Assembly (NCBI RefSeq): GCF_900114705.1
Contig: NZ_FOTW01000005.1
Coordinates: 62,001 to 126,000, forward strand
Source of the DNA: Rugamonas rubra
GTDB taxonomy: Bacteria; Pseudomonadota; Gammaproteobacteria; Burkholderiales; Burkholderiaceae_D
Length of the DNA stretch: 64,000 nt
Direction: 5' to 3'
Both the position numbers and the translations under genes were made by a program. The notes under the pieces were generated by a model that was given only the letters and a program-made list of their open reading frames with translations, had not been told where the DNA came from and did not search any database. Shown piece by piece: positions 45,267 through 53,716 of the stretch. The stretch's first letter is position 1, and every line of letters begins with the position of its first letter.

Positions 45267-45593
45267 CTAACCGCAGCGCCTGGTGAGGCGGCGCCAGTTC
45301 GAGGCGAGCGGCGTCAGCCACCAGGGACTGAGCAGGTGGAGGGCTACGGCGCCAACCGTGAGCAATAGCAGGGCGATGACCAGGCTGAAGCCGCTCTCGC
45401 GCAACACCGCCTCGCCCATCGCGATGGCCGCCACCATGCGGGTGGCCGGCCAAGGGTTGCCGCCCAACACCACGGACGACCAGAACAGCTCGAGCAACAT
45501 CAACACGCCGCCGGCGCCGAAGCCGGCCACGGCCGGCGCCGCCCAGTCGGGCCGCTGCGCCGTACAGCGCAGTGACAACAAATGTAGTTGCAT
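45267..45593 (-). CDS. Small membrane protein of unknown function, possibly truncated
   Basis: The product is 108 aa with two membrane segments: AAPAVAGFGAGGVLMLLELFW (about 18-38) and FSLVIALLLLTVGAVALHLLSPWW (about 69-92). GNPWPATRMVAAIAMGEAVL between them recalls a family of small integral membrane proteins, but no function is known. GGAGGAA four bases before the ATG at 45593 is a strong ribosome site; a TTG four codons upstream is less likely. The ending is abrupt, and relatives may be longer. It follows the next gene by 54 bases. Confidence 0.55.
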   Translation of the reverse strand: MQLHLLSLRCTAQRPDWAAPAVAGFGAGGVLMLLELFWSSVVLGGNPWPATRMVAAIAMGEAVLRESGFSLVIALLLLTVGAVALHLLSPWWLTPLASNWRRLTRRCG

Positions 45594-45647
45594 GACTTCC
45601 TCCAAGAATATGCCGGCCGCGACGGTGGAGCCGCCCGCGCCGGCCGC

Positions 45648-46802
45648 TCAGGCGCGCCGCCGGCGGCGCACCCAACACACCTGCCACACCCAGTTGGCCA
45701 GTGCCGAATAGCACAGGCCCAGCAGCGCCGCCGGCAGCTTGTAGCGGTCCAGCCGGGCCAGCCAGTCGCCGCCGCGCGCGACGCCGTCGCTGACTACGAA
45801 ACCGGCGCCGTCGACGCGCAGCGCCACCTGCTCCGGCGCCAGCGCCAGGTGGTGGGCGCGCAGCGTCGGGCTGGCCGCGCAGTCGTCCGGGCCGGGCGCC
45901 CGCGGCCACGGGAACAGCCGGCCCTTGCTCGCCGAACAGGCGTACCACTTGTAGCTGCCGTCGCGCCGGCGCAGTCCGACGTCGCGCACGGCCACGCCGG
46001 TGTCGGCGCCGGCGCCCGGCCCCTCGGCGCCCTCGCCCAGATAGAGGCGGCTGACCGGCGCGCCGACCGGGAACACCAGCACGATGGCGCGCCCCTCGCC
46101 CACCTCCAGCCCGACCGGCAGGGCGCCCGGCAGCGTCAGCGCGCCGGCCTTGCCGATCCGCAAGACGTTGCGCTCGGCCACCGCCGGCTTGCCGCCGGCC
46201 TCAGCCGCGTCGCCGAGCAGCACGCTCAGCCGCGCCACCGCGACGGCGTTGCGCACCCGCACGCGCAGCGCGGCGGCGCCGCCGCTGCCGGCCTGCTCGA
46301 ACTCGACCTCCGGCCCGCCCGTTGCGCCCGTCCCCTGCGGCGGCGCCCGCAGCGCCAGCTCGATGCGGCTGCGGCCGTTGCCCCTGGCCGCCGTCGTCCA
46401 ATTGATCGGCCCGCGCTTGGCGGGTAGCGCCAGCATCCAGGTCTGCTCCAGCTCGGCCGCCGTGGCCGCGTCCAGCGCACCGTCCTCGACGTGCACGTCG
46501 ACGCCCTCGTTGGCCTCGCCCAGCACCGTCAACAAGGTCGAGGCGGCGCCGCCGGACGCCGGCGGCGGCCGCAACAACAGCGTCTCGCCGCCCTCCGCCT
46601 TCAGCCGCAACGCCGCGTCGGCCGGATCGACGAAGTCGGCCACCGGCAGCTGCACGATGTAATAGATGGCCCCCGTCGCCGCCAGGAACACCGACAAGGC
46701 GGCCACCTTCTCCTTCAGCGAAGCCGGCGCGGGCGGGGCCGCCGGAGGCGCCGGCGCCTCCGGCCCGCTCGGCTGCGGCGGACGCCTGCGCCTATTGGCC
46801 AT
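45648..46802 (-). CDS. Unrecognised membrane-anchored protein with large periplasmic domain
   Basis: The product is 384 aa. A Pro/Ala-rich cytoplasmic tail is followed by a membrane helix (about 34-52, VAALSVFLAATGAIYYIVQL), a soluble region of some 300 residues with mostly beta character, and a C-terminal hydrophobic segment LPAALLGLCYSALANWVWQVCW with an Arg-rich end. No known domain is recognised. It overlaps the upstream exported-protein gene by 11 bases, so the two products probably work together in the envelope. Confidence 0.65.
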   Translation of the reverse strand: MANRRRRPPQPSGPEAPAPPAAPPAPASLKEKVAALSVFLAATGAIYYIVQLPVADFVDPADAALRLKAEGGETLLLRPPPASGGAASTLLTVLGEANEGVDVHVEDGALDAATAAELEQTWMLALPAKRGPINWTTAARGNGRSRIELALRAPPQGTGATGGPEVEFEQAGSGGAAALRVRVRNAVAVARLSVLLGDAAEAGGKPAVAERNVLRIGKAGALTLPGALPVGLEVGEGRAIVLVFPVGAPVSRLYLGEGAEGPGAGADTGVAVRDVGLRRRDGSYKWYACSASKGRLFPWPRAPGPDDCAASPTLRAHHLALAPEQVALRVDGAGFVVSDGVARGGDWLARLDRYKLPAALLGLCYSALANWVWQVCWVRRRRRA

Positions 46803-47913
46803 GGTCGGCGATCCGCACAATGCCGGGGGAGATCGCGCCGACCCAGCTGCGGTCGTCGCCGGCCAGCCAAGCCCGTACCTGCAACCGGTGCAGCCCCGGC
46901 GACAGCGCCGCCGCGCCATTGCGGCCGTCCCAGGTCTGGCCGGCCACCTCGCCGGCCGGCAAGCCCCGGCCGTGTTCCGCGTCCAGCGTGGCGACCCGCT
47001 CGACCTCGATGCCGTCCGCGCCGCTGCGGCGGAAGCGCAGCACCTCGACGGCGACGTGGTTGAACGGCCATTGCATGCGGTAGCCGACCTGCACCAGCTC
47101 GCGCGGCAGCTTGGGCTGCGGCGGGCCGAACACCAGCCGGTCCACCGCCACCGAGCCGACCGCGCGCGGCCCGGCGCCGATGCCGTACACCTCGACCGAG
47201 ACGCCACCCTCGTCCGCCCCGCCGCCGCGCTCGGCGCAGGCGGGGCGGGCGGAGCGCAGCACGTACAGCGCCGGGCGCGCCGCCGGCGCGATGTTGCCGG
47301 GCAGCTCGATCTTCAGCAGGCGCCGGCCGGCGCTGCCGTCGGCGTCGAGCAGCCGTGAAAACACCTGCTTGCCGCCCAGGTAGACGTCCAGCTTGGTACA
47401 GCTGTCGGGTTGCGGTAGAAAGTCGACGACGAAGGGCCAGCCGCCCCGGATGTATCCCTCGACGACGAAGCTGCCGACCTTCTGCGTGACGGCGAAGCGC
47501 GGCCCGTTGAGCGCGAGATAGTCGTCGTTGGCCGGCGCCTGCCGCTGTTCGGGCGGACCGGGAAAGACGTTGGCGAGGACAGCGCCGACGCCGACCAGGA
47601 TGGCGGCGTTTGCAACCGAGCTGGAGCCGCGTTGGCGCAGGTGCTCACTTTGTTGCCTGGATGGCGGTGGCGCCGGCCGCTGCGGCTCGGCGCGCGAAGA
47701 CGGCGGCGGCGCAGGCGCCGGCGCCTGCTGCACTTGCTGCACTTGCTGCACTTGCTGCACTTGCTGCGCCGGCTGTGCCTGCTGCGGCCGCGGCACGCGC
47801 GCCACATCGCCGGATTGCTGCGCGAACGCGGCGCCAGGCGCCAGCGGCGCCAGCAATGTGGCCACCAACGCCATGCGCCACGGCTTCAGCGATCGACGAC
47901 CGTTCCGCTTCAT
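46792..47913 (-). CDS. Unrecognised exported protein with Gln-rich repeat and FlgD-like Ig end
   Basis: The product is 373 aa. Signal peptide: basic start then MALVATLLAPLAPGAAFAQQ. A Gln/Val repeat (residues about 45-62) and a Pro-rich linker lead to a globular region with VEGYIRGGWPFVVDFLPQPDSCTKLDVYLGGKQ split across beta strands. Near the end GEVAGQTWDGRNGAAALSPGLHRLQVRAW looks like the FlgD-type Ig-like domain. AAGGGCGG precedes the ATG at 47913; the reading from 47937 has no ribosome site. Function unknown; probably an envelope or surface component with the next gene. Confidence 0.65.
   Translation of the reverse strand: MKRNGRRSLKPWRMALVATLLAPLAPGAAFAQQSGDVARVPRPQQAQPAQQVQQVQQVQQVQQAPAPAPPPSSRAEPQRPAPPPSRQQSEHLRQRGSSSVANAAILVGVGAVLANVFPGPPEQRQAPANDDYLALNGPRFAVTQKVGSFVVEGYIRGGWPFVVDFLPQPDSCTKLDVYLGGKQVFSRLLDADGSAGRRLLKIELPGNIAPAARPALYVLRSARPACAERGGGADEGGVSVEVYGIGAGPRAVGSVAVDRLVFGPPQPKLPRELVQVGYRMQWPFNHVAVEVLRFRRSGADGIEVERVATLDAEHGRGLPAGEVAGQTWDGRNGAAALSPGLHRLQVRAWLAGDDRSWVGAISPGIVRIADHGQ
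47725..47769. repeat. 9-bp in-frame repeat TTGCTGCAC (about 5 units)
   Basis: Units at 47725, 47734, 47743, 47752 and 47761; the three central ones are identical and the outer two differ by one base. On the minus strand they encode Gln-Val-Gln. Copy-number change keeps the frame. Confidence 0.75.
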
Positions 47914-48007
47914 ATGCCCGCCCTTGAATTGAAGCACACCCCAGCCGTCCGGCGCGAACGCGGAGCGGCAAATGAGCTTTCAAGTTAATAGGCTGGAGGG
48001 GACAGGC

Positions 48008-48023
48008 TTTGACGAGCGTCAAA
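48008..48023. promoter_or_regulatory. Palindrome TTTGACG-AG-CGTCAAA
   Basis: A perfect dyad with 7-base arms lies about 95 bases upstream of the exported-protein gene and just after the putative terminator of the cobalamin operon. It may be an operator for the leftward genes. No regulator is known. Confidence 0.45.
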
Positions 48024-48035
48024 AGTGTTCGGCGT

Positions 48036-48067
48036 GGCCCGCTGGCCTGGCTTGCCGCCAGCGGGCC
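48036..48067 (-). terminator. Strong hairpin after the cobalamin operon
   Basis: GGCCCGCTGGC (48036-48046) pairs perfectly with GCCAGCGGGCC (48057-48067), an 11-bp GC-rich stem with a 10-base loop, 44 bases after the hupE-like stop. On the minus strand a short CTTTTG follows after about 11 bases, so intrinsic termination is plausible but not classical. Confidence 0.55.
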
Positions 48068-48110
48068 GGAAAAACCATCAAACAGCAACGATGTGGCGGC
48101 AGGCCATGGC

Positions 48111-48686
48111 TTACACCACGCCGGCGCTCATCCAACCGCCCGCCATCAACACCACGGCGCCGGCGGCGCGCAGCCACAGGTCGCGGCGGCGCAGCGCGGC
48201 GCCGAAGCCGACACCCATACCGTGCAACAACATGCTGGCGGCGACGAAGCCGGCGGCGTACTGCCACGGCGTGCTCATCGCCGGCATTTCCATGCCGTGG
48301 GCGTAGCCGTGGAACAAGGCGAACAGGCCGACCATGGCCGCGCCCAGCGCACTCGGCACGGCCACCGCCATGGCGATCAGCACGCCCAGCAACAGCACGG
48401 AGGCGGCGATACCGCCCTCCACCATCGGCATGACCAGGCCGCTGGTCGCCATGCCGGCGCCCACGGTCAGGCAGGCGACAAAGCTCACCGGTAGCAACCA
48501 CTGTGCCCGGCCGCCCAGTTGCGCCGCCCAGACGCCGACGGCGAACATCGCCAGCAGGTGGTCCCAACCCATGAACGGGTGCATCAGGCCGGCCAGCGCG
48601 CCCTCGGCATGGCCCGGATGGGCCTGCGCGACACCGGCCACGGCCAGCGCCGCCAAGCCCAGCCAACGATACGTTTTTGCATACAT
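48111..48686 (-). CDS. hupE: HupE/UreJ family metal transporter (probably cobalt)
   Basis: The product is 191 aa with six to seven membrane helices after a cleavable signal-like start. The motif HPGHAEGALAGLMHPFMGWDHLLAMFAVGVWAA (His- and Asp-containing helix I) and FHGYAHGMEMP are the metal-binding signatures of HupE/UreJ permeases, which carry nickel or cobalt. At the end of a cobalamin operon cobalt is the likely ion. AAGGAG before the ATG is ideal. It starts 47 bases after the cobW stop. The symbol is a family name. Confidence 0.88.
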   Translation of the reverse strand: MYAKTYRWLGLAALAVAGVAQAHPGHAEGALAGLMHPFMGWDHLLAMFAVGVWAAQLGGRAQWLLPVSFVACLTVGAGMATSGLVMPMVEGGIAASVLLLGVLIAMAVAVPSALGAAMVGLFALFHGYAHGMEMPAMSTPWQYAAGFVAASMLLHGMGVGFGAALRRRDLWLRAAGAVVLMAGGWMSAGVV

Positions 48687-48733
48687 AAAGGTACTCCTTA
48701 AAGAAAAATGAATAGGTGCGAAATAACTAAACT

Positions 48734-49843
48734 CTAGCGCCAGCTGCTGCCGGTCAACTCCGTCAACAGCGCGGCAACCTTGCTGCGGCTCACGTGGTAG
48801 CCGATGAACACCAGCTCCGAGCGCTTGCCGGCCGGCCGCGCGGCGTCGGCCTTGATGTCGATGCGCGCGCGCACGCCCTGCACCAGCAAGGCGCCCTGCC
48901 CCTCGCCGGTCTGCGCGAAACCCTTGCTGCGCAGGATGGGCTCGGCCATCGCCGCCTCGCGCAGCGCCGCCGCCAGCGTCGCGCTGCTCTGCGGCGCATC
49001 GCTGCGCAGCACAAACGACTGCCAGCCCGGGTCCTGCTCGTGGAAATGCTTGTGCGTGGCCAGACCGTGGCTGTGCGCGCCCAGGCCCGAGTGGGCGTGG
49101 CCGTTCAAGCGGCTCTGGCTGGCCAGCACGCCGGTCTGCGGCCCCGGCATCGCCGGCAGCAAGGTGTAGGCGTGCTCGTGCTCGGTGCGGGTCGGCTGAT
49201 GCAGCCGCAGGCCCAGCGCCAGACGAATATCCAGCTGCGCCCGCCGCGCCAGCTCGAGGAAGCGCACGTTCGGCGCGCGCAGGCGCACCCGCGTCTCGGC
49301 CAGCAGCAGCTGCTCGTCGTCCAGCTCGTCGACCTTGTTGAGCACCACCACGTCGGCCGACTCCAGCTGGCGCTCGAACATCGCGGCCACCGGGTTGACG
49401 CCGGCGGCGTGCTCGAACTGGTCGGACAGCAGCAGCGGCGTGTCGACCACGGCGATGGTGGCGTCGAGGATGAAGTCGTCGGCCAGCGCCGCGCCTTGCA
49501 GCTGCTCCATCACCGCCGACGGCAGCGCCAGGCCGGAGGTTTCGATCAGCACGTGGTCGACGTTGGCGCGCCGCGCCGCGATGGCCAGCATGGTCGGCAC
49601 GAACTGCTCGTCCTCACCGTAGGCGATCAGACCGTCGGCGAAGTCGTGGATGCGCACCTCGTCGTCGCCCACCGCGCCGTCGCGCACCAAGGTGCTGTCG
49701 ATGGAGATCTCGCCGAACTCGTTGATGAGGATCGCCAGGCGTCGCGTTTGGCGCCGCTCGATCAGCCCGCGCAACAAGGTGGTCTTGCCCGAGCCGAGGA
49801 AACCGGTGACGATGGTCACCGGGATCAGCTTCTTCATGTTCAT
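48734..49843 (-). CDS. cobW: CobW-like GTP-dependent metallochaperone (COG0523) lacking the CxCC motif
   Basis: The product is 369 aa: P-loop GFLGSGKTT (14-22), NEFGE switch (41-45), HVLIETSGLALP, VVVLNKVDEL and a C-terminal CobW domain. A His-rich loop (HAHSGLGAHSHGLATHKHFHE) could bind cobalt. Where CobW proteins usually carry GCICC in the metal site, this one reads DGLIAYGED (70-78), so the three Cys ligands are missing. Its ATG overlaps the cobJ-cobK stop. It probably delivers cobalt to CobN or CbiX, but with a changed metal site. Confidence 0.9.
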   Translation of the reverse strand: MNMKKLIPVTIVTGFLGSGKTTLLRGLIERRQTRRLAILINEFGEISIDSTLVRDGAVGDDEVRIHDFADGLIAYGEDEQFVPTMLAIAARRANVDHVLIETSGLALPSAVMEQLQGAALADDFILDATIAVVDTPLLLSDQFEHAAGVNPVAAMFERQLESADVVVLNKVDELDDEQLLLAETRVRLRAPNVRFLELARRAQLDIRLALGLRLHQPTRTEHEHAYTLLPAMPGPQTGVLASQSRLNGHAHSGLGAHSHGLATHKHFHEQDPGWQSFVLRSDAPQSSATLAAALREAAMAEPILRSKGFAQTGEGQGALLVQGVRARIDIKADAARPAGKRSELVFIGYHVSRSKVAALLTELTGSSWR

Positions 49844-51414
49844 GCTGCGCCCACCGCCTTCAACTGCGCCAGCACCTCGGCGCTGCTGCCGGCCAGCGAG
49901 GGATACGCCAACTGCGGCCGCGCCACCACCACCAGCGCAATGCCCAGCGCGCGCGCGGCGTCGGCCTTGGCGCGGTAGCCGCCGGCGCCGCCGGAGTCCT
50001 TGCTCACCACGCAGTCGATGCCCCAGTCGCGCCATAGCGCCGTGTTGAACTCGGCCGAGAACGGCCCCTGCATGGCGCAGATGCGCTCGCGCGGCACGCC
50101 CAGCGCGATGGCGCGCTGGATGAATTCCGGCTCTGCCGTCAAGCGCACGAACCACTGCTTGTCGGCCGCGCCCGGGGCCTGCAGGAAGGTGGCCAGATCC
50201 TTCGACCCGGTGGCCAGGAAGATGCGCTGGCCGCTGGCGATGGCCCGTTCGGCGGCCAACTGCGGCGTGGCGCACAGGGCGCCGTCGGCGGCGTCGAACT
50301 CGCTGGCGCGCTCGAAGCGCACATATGGAATGCCCAGCTCGCGCGACAGTCCCATCAACTGCTCGGACATGCTGCTGGCGAAAGGATGCGTGGCGTCGAC
50401 CAGCACCCGCGCGCGGCTGGCGCCCAGCGCCTGCCGGCGCGCCTCCACACCCTGCCGGCCGGCCCACACGGTCACGCCCGGGCAGTCCTTCAAGGCCAGC
50501 GCGCCGCCGTGCTCCGTCGCCGCCGACACCACCACCTTGCGACCGACGGTGGCGCCCAACTCGGCCGCCAGTTCGGCCGCCAGCGCGTTGCCGTCACTGG
50601 TGCCGGAGAAGACCCAGGCCGCGTCGTCCGGCATCGCATCACGCGGCGCGGTCGGCACCAGCGGCGCGCCTTCCGGCAGCGACCAGTCGTTGTAGCCGCG
50701 CGGCGTGTAGATGCTGCCGCGCTTGCGCTTGGTGAAGCGGTTGCCGACCACGATGGTGGTCAGCATGTCGAACTGCAGCGACGGCAGCTCGTCCAAACGG
50801 TGGATGCTGACCTGCTGGCCCGGCCGATAGGCGTTCTTCACCACGCCGCAAAGGGTATGCGGCGCCTTCGATTCGAGCATCAGCTGCAGCACGCGGTAGA
50901 CGCCCTGCTGGCGGCCGGCGCTTTGCACGTTGTACATCACGCAGGCCAGGTCGGCCTGGGCGATGTGGCGGGCGCGGTGCTCGATCCACTCCCACGGGCA
51001 CAGCAGGTCGGACAAGCTGAGCGTGGCGAAATCGTGCGACAGCGGCGAGCCAAGCAGCGAGGCGCAGGCGTTGGCCGAGGTGATCCCCGGGATCACGTTG
51101 ACCTGGTAGGTGTCGTCCTCGCTCATTTCCTCGAAGGCCAGCGCGGCCATCGCGTAGATGCCGATGTCGCCACTGGAGATCAGCGACACGGTGGCGCCGC
51201 CGCGCGCCTTCTCGATCGCCAGCAAGGCGCGCTCGCGCTCCTGCGTCAGCGGCGGCGAATGGATCTCCTTGCCCTCGATATGTGGGCCGATCCAGCGCAG
51301 ATACAACTCGTAGGCGACGATCACGTCGCTGCTCTCCAGCGCCGCGACGGCGCGCGGCGCGATCAAGTCCTCATATCCCGGCCCGACCGACACCAAATTC
51401 AGTACACCACTCAT
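49840..51414 (-). CDS. cobJ-cobK: Fused precorrin-3B C17-methyltransferase (CobJ) and precorrin-6A reductase (CobK)
   Basis: The product is 524 aa. Residues 1 to about 245 are CobJ/CbiH: LVSVGPGYEDLIAPRAVAAL, SSGDIGIYAMA, PGITSANACASLLGSPL. From about 262 the CobK/CbiJ reductase begins (WVFSGTSDGNALAAEL, VLVDATHPFASSM, VVSKDSGGAGG). The two act on ring contraction and on the later double-bond reduction. The fused order is C17-methyltransferase then reductase. The ATG overlaps the cbiG stop (ATGA); a start four codons earlier is possible. Confidence 0.93.
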   Translation of the reverse strand: MSGVLNLVSVGPGYEDLIAPRAVAALESSDVIVAYELYLRWIGPHIEGKEIHSPPLTQERERALLAIEKARGGATVSLISSGDIGIYAMAALAFEEMSEDDTYQVNVIPGITSANACASLLGSPLSHDFATLSLSDLLCPWEWIEHRARHIAQADLACVMYNVQSAGRQQGVYRVLQLMLESKAPHTLCGVVKNAYRPGQQVSIHRLDELPSLQFDMLTTIVVGNRFTKRKRGSIYTPRGYNDWSLPEGAPLVPTAPRDAMPDDAAWVFSGTSDGNALAAELAAELGATVGRKVVVSAATEHGGALALKDCPGVTVWAGRQGVEARRQALGASRARVLVDATHPFASSMSEQLMGLSRELGIPYVRFERASEFDAADGALCATPQLAAERAIASGQRIFLATGSKDLATFLQAPGAADKQWFVRLTAEPEFIQRAIALGVPRERICAMQGPFSAEFNTALWRDWGIDCVVSKDSGGAGGYRAKADAARALGIALVVVARPQLAYPSLAGSSAEVLAQLKAVGAA

Positions 51415-52193
51415 ATTTCCATCCATTGATCTTGAACCACTGCGACGGCGACGCCGTCCAGGCTTGTTTTTGGAACCAGCAGGCGCCCGCGCGGACTGGC
51501 CACCAGGGCGCAGGGCTCGCAAACTCCGTCGAGTCCCACATTCTGTTTGACCCAGGCCGACGGCTGGCTGACCCAGGGCCGCGCCGCCAAGGTCTCGCGG
51601 GCGAACACCCGCAGCGGCAGATTGTGCTGCGCGCAAAAGTCCAGCAGACCAGGCTCGTTGGCCTTCAGGTCCACCGTCGCCACCTCGCGCACGTCGCCGA
51701 TGGCGTAGTCGCCAAGGGCCAGCCGCACGGCCGCCTCGATGCGTTCGGCCGGCACGCCCTTGCGGCAGCCGATGCCCACCACCAGCGACTTGAGCGCCTC
51801 GGTCGCCGTGGTCACCACCGGCACCGCGCCGACAACGGCGGCGACGCGGTAGGCCAGCGCGTTGGCGCCGCCCTCGTGGCCGGCCAGCAGCGACACGGCG
51901 AAGCGGCCCGCCTCGTCCAACACCACCACGGCCGGGTCGCTGTGCTTATCCTGCGGCAGACCGTCGAGGAAGCGCACGGCGATGCCGCTGGCCGCCACCA
52001 TCACCCACTGCGCGTGCTGGCGGTAGGCGGCGGCGAACTGCGCCTTCTGCGCCACATCCGCTTGCAGCCAGGGCCGGTACACCTGCCCGCCCAGCCGCTC
52101 GTGCAGACAGGCGGCCAGGTCCTCGCCCTCGGGCCGCACCAGCCAGACGCCGAGCGGCGCTGCCGTCGCAGACCCCTGCTCCGGCTCGCTCAC
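51411..52193 (-). CDS. cbiG: Cobalt-precorrin-5A hydrolase CbiG (CobE-like)
   Basis: The product is 260 aa from a GTG that overlaps the cobM stop (GTGA). N-terminal part GVWLVRPEGEDLAACL, central VVVLDEAGRFAVSLLAGHEGGANALA (CbiG central) and the C-terminal CbiG/CobE domain VVGIGCRKGVPAERIEAAV with ATVDLKANEPGL. CbiG opens the delta-lactone and releases acetaldehyde in the anaerobic pathway. Its presence suggests that ring contraction here follows the cobalt-first chemistry. Confidence 0.92.
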   Translation of the reverse strand: MSEPEQGSATAAPLGVWLVRPEGEDLAACLHERLGGQVYRPWLQADVAQKAQFAAAYRQHAQWVMVAASGIAVRFLDGLPQDKHSDPAVVVLDEAGRFAVSLLAGHEGGANALAYRVAAVVGAVPVVTTATEALKSLVVGIGCRKGVPAERIEAAVRLALGDYAIGDVREVATVDLKANEPGLLDFCAQHNLPLRVFARETLAARPWVSQPSAWVKQNVGLDGVCEPCALVASPRGRLLVPKTSLDGVAVAVVQDQWMEI

Positions 52194-52966
52194 GCCGCCG
52201 CCTTGGTCTTTTTCACCACCCGGAACAGGTGGGTGAAGTCCTTCGAGTACAGGCTCGATTCGGCGGCGGCCTCCTTGCCCAGCGCCGCGCCGACCAGCAT
52301 CATCGTCGTCAAGTTCCAGGCGCCGCGCTTGGTATCCTGCAGCACCGTGCCCAACGTGCCCTGATAGATCTTCTGCTCCGGCCAACTGGCGCGGTAGACC
52401 AGCGACACCGGCGTCTCCTGCGGATAGTGCAGCGACAAATCGGCGACGATCTTCTTCAGGTGCGGACCGGACAGGAAGATGCACATCGTCGCGCGGTGCT
52501 CGGCCAGCCGGGCGATCGACTCCAGCTCCGGCACCGCAGAGGCGCGGCCGGACACCCGGGTCAAAATCACCGATTGCGACACCTCCGGCTTGGTCAGCTC
52601 GGACTTGATGGCGGCGGCCGCCGCCGTGAACGAGGACACGCCCGGCACGATCTCGTAGTCGATGCCCAGCGCGTCGAGCCGGCGCATCTGCTCCGCCGTG
52701 GCGCCGTAGATGGCCGGGTCGCCCGAATGCAGCCGCACCACGTCGCTGTTCGTCGCCTTGGCGCGCAGGTAGCAGGCCTGCTGCTGCTCCAGGTCCAGCT
52801 GGGCCGTGTCGATCAGTTCGGCGTCGGCGCGGCAGTGCTGCAGCATGTCGGTCGGCACCAGCGAGCCGGCGTACAGCACCATGTCGACGCGGCCCAGCAG
52901 GCGCGCGCCGCGCAGGGTGATCAAGTCGGCGGCGCCGGGGCCGGCGCCAATAAAGTAGACCTTCAT
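52190..52966 (-). CDS. cobM: Precorrin-4 C11-methyltransferase
   Basis: The product is 258 aa, a tetrapyrrole SAM methyltransferase. Motifs: VYFIGAGPGAADLITLRGARLL, VVRLHSGDPAIYGA, PGVSSFTAAAAA, ending LYSKDFTHLFR, typical for CobM/CbiF. It methylates C11 after ring contraction. It starts four bases after the cobI stop and overlaps cbiG. Confidence 0.95.
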   Translation of the reverse strand: MKVYFIGAGPGAADLITLRGARLLGRVDMVLYAGSLVPTDMLQHCRADAELIDTAQLDLEQQQACYLRAKATNSDVVRLHSGDPAIYGATAEQMRRLDALGIDYEIVPGVSSFTAAAAAIKSELTKPEVSQSVILTRVSGRASAVPELESIARLAEHRATMCIFLSGPHLKKIVADLSLHYPQETPVSLVYRASWPEQKIYQGTLGTVLQDTKRGAWNLTTMMLVGAALGKEAAAESSLYSKDFTHLFRVVKKTKAAA

Positions 52967-52970
52967 ATGC

Positions 52971-53693
52971 TTATCGTTCCTCTCGTGAAGCGCGGCGCAC
53001 CAGCATGGTGGCCAAATATCCCATGGCGTCCTGCGCCACCAGGTCGTCCAGACCGGAAGCGAGCATCTCGCCAGGCAGGCCGATGCGGCGGGCGAAGGCG
53101 CAGTGTTGGGCGATGCCCATCTCGCGCAGCAGCGCCAGCACCCACGGCAGGCGCTGGCCGATCTTCATCAGCACCACAATGTCGTGCGTCTCGATGTCGC
53201 GGCGCAGCTCCTCGGCCGTCTCCGGGCACGGCAGGATCAGCACGCGCTCCTTGCCCTCGCCCAGCGGCCAGGACAAGGCCGACGCGGCGGCGGCGTAGCT
53301 GGTGATGCCGGGGAAGGTGCGCTGGCGCAGCTCCGGCAGGCGCGCCTGCAAGGCCGCCAGCACATAGCCGTAGGTCGAATAGGTCAGCGAATCGCCGATG
53401 GTCAGGTAGGCCACGTTGCGGCCGGCGCGCAGCTCGGCGGCGATCTGCTCGCCCAGCTGCGCGTAGTGCTCGCTGAGCACCGAGCGGTCCGGGTCCATAT
53501 TGAATTCGATGTCGCGCAGCTTGGCCGCGTCGATCTCGACGCCGGCCAAACACTGCAAGGCGACCGAGGTCTCGATGCCGCGCGCCCGTGGCGCGTAGAT
53601 CAAGTCGGCCTCGCGCAGCGCCTCCAGCGCCGCCAGCGGCACATAGCCCGCCGGGCCGGGACCAACGCCGACGCCCCAGAACATGCCGGGCAT
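52971..53693 (-). CDS. cobI: Precorrin-2 C20-methyltransferase
   Basis: The product is 240 aa from the ATG at 53693 (MPGMFWGVGVGPGPAGYVPL), preceded by GAAGGAAG. A longer reading from a TTG at 53720 overlaps cbiD and is less likely. Motifs IGDSLTYSTYGYVLA and FPGITSYAAAASALSWPL identify CobI/CbiL. It makes precorrin-3A (or its cobalt form). Confidence 0.94.
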   Translation of the reverse strand: MPGMFWGVGVGPGPAGYVPLAALEALREADLIYAPRARGIETSVALQCLAGVEIDAAKLRDIEFNMDPDRSVLSEHYAQLGEQIAAELRAGRNVAYLTIGDSLTYSTYGYVLAALQARLPELRQRTFPGITSYAAAASALSWPLGEGKERVLILPCPETAEELRRDIETHDIVVLMKIGQRLPWVLALLREMGIAQHCAFARRIGLPGEMLASGLDDLVAQDAMGYLATMLVRRASREER

Positions 53694-53716
53694 CGCCACT
53701 TCCTTCGGCGCGGCGC

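Noticed and set aside
47914-48733. Cobalamin riboswitch near hupE or cobW
   Set aside because: The gaps inside the operon are too short, and no B12-box-like sequence was noticed in the 47.9-48.1 kb gap. If present it should be upstream of cobN, outside the window.
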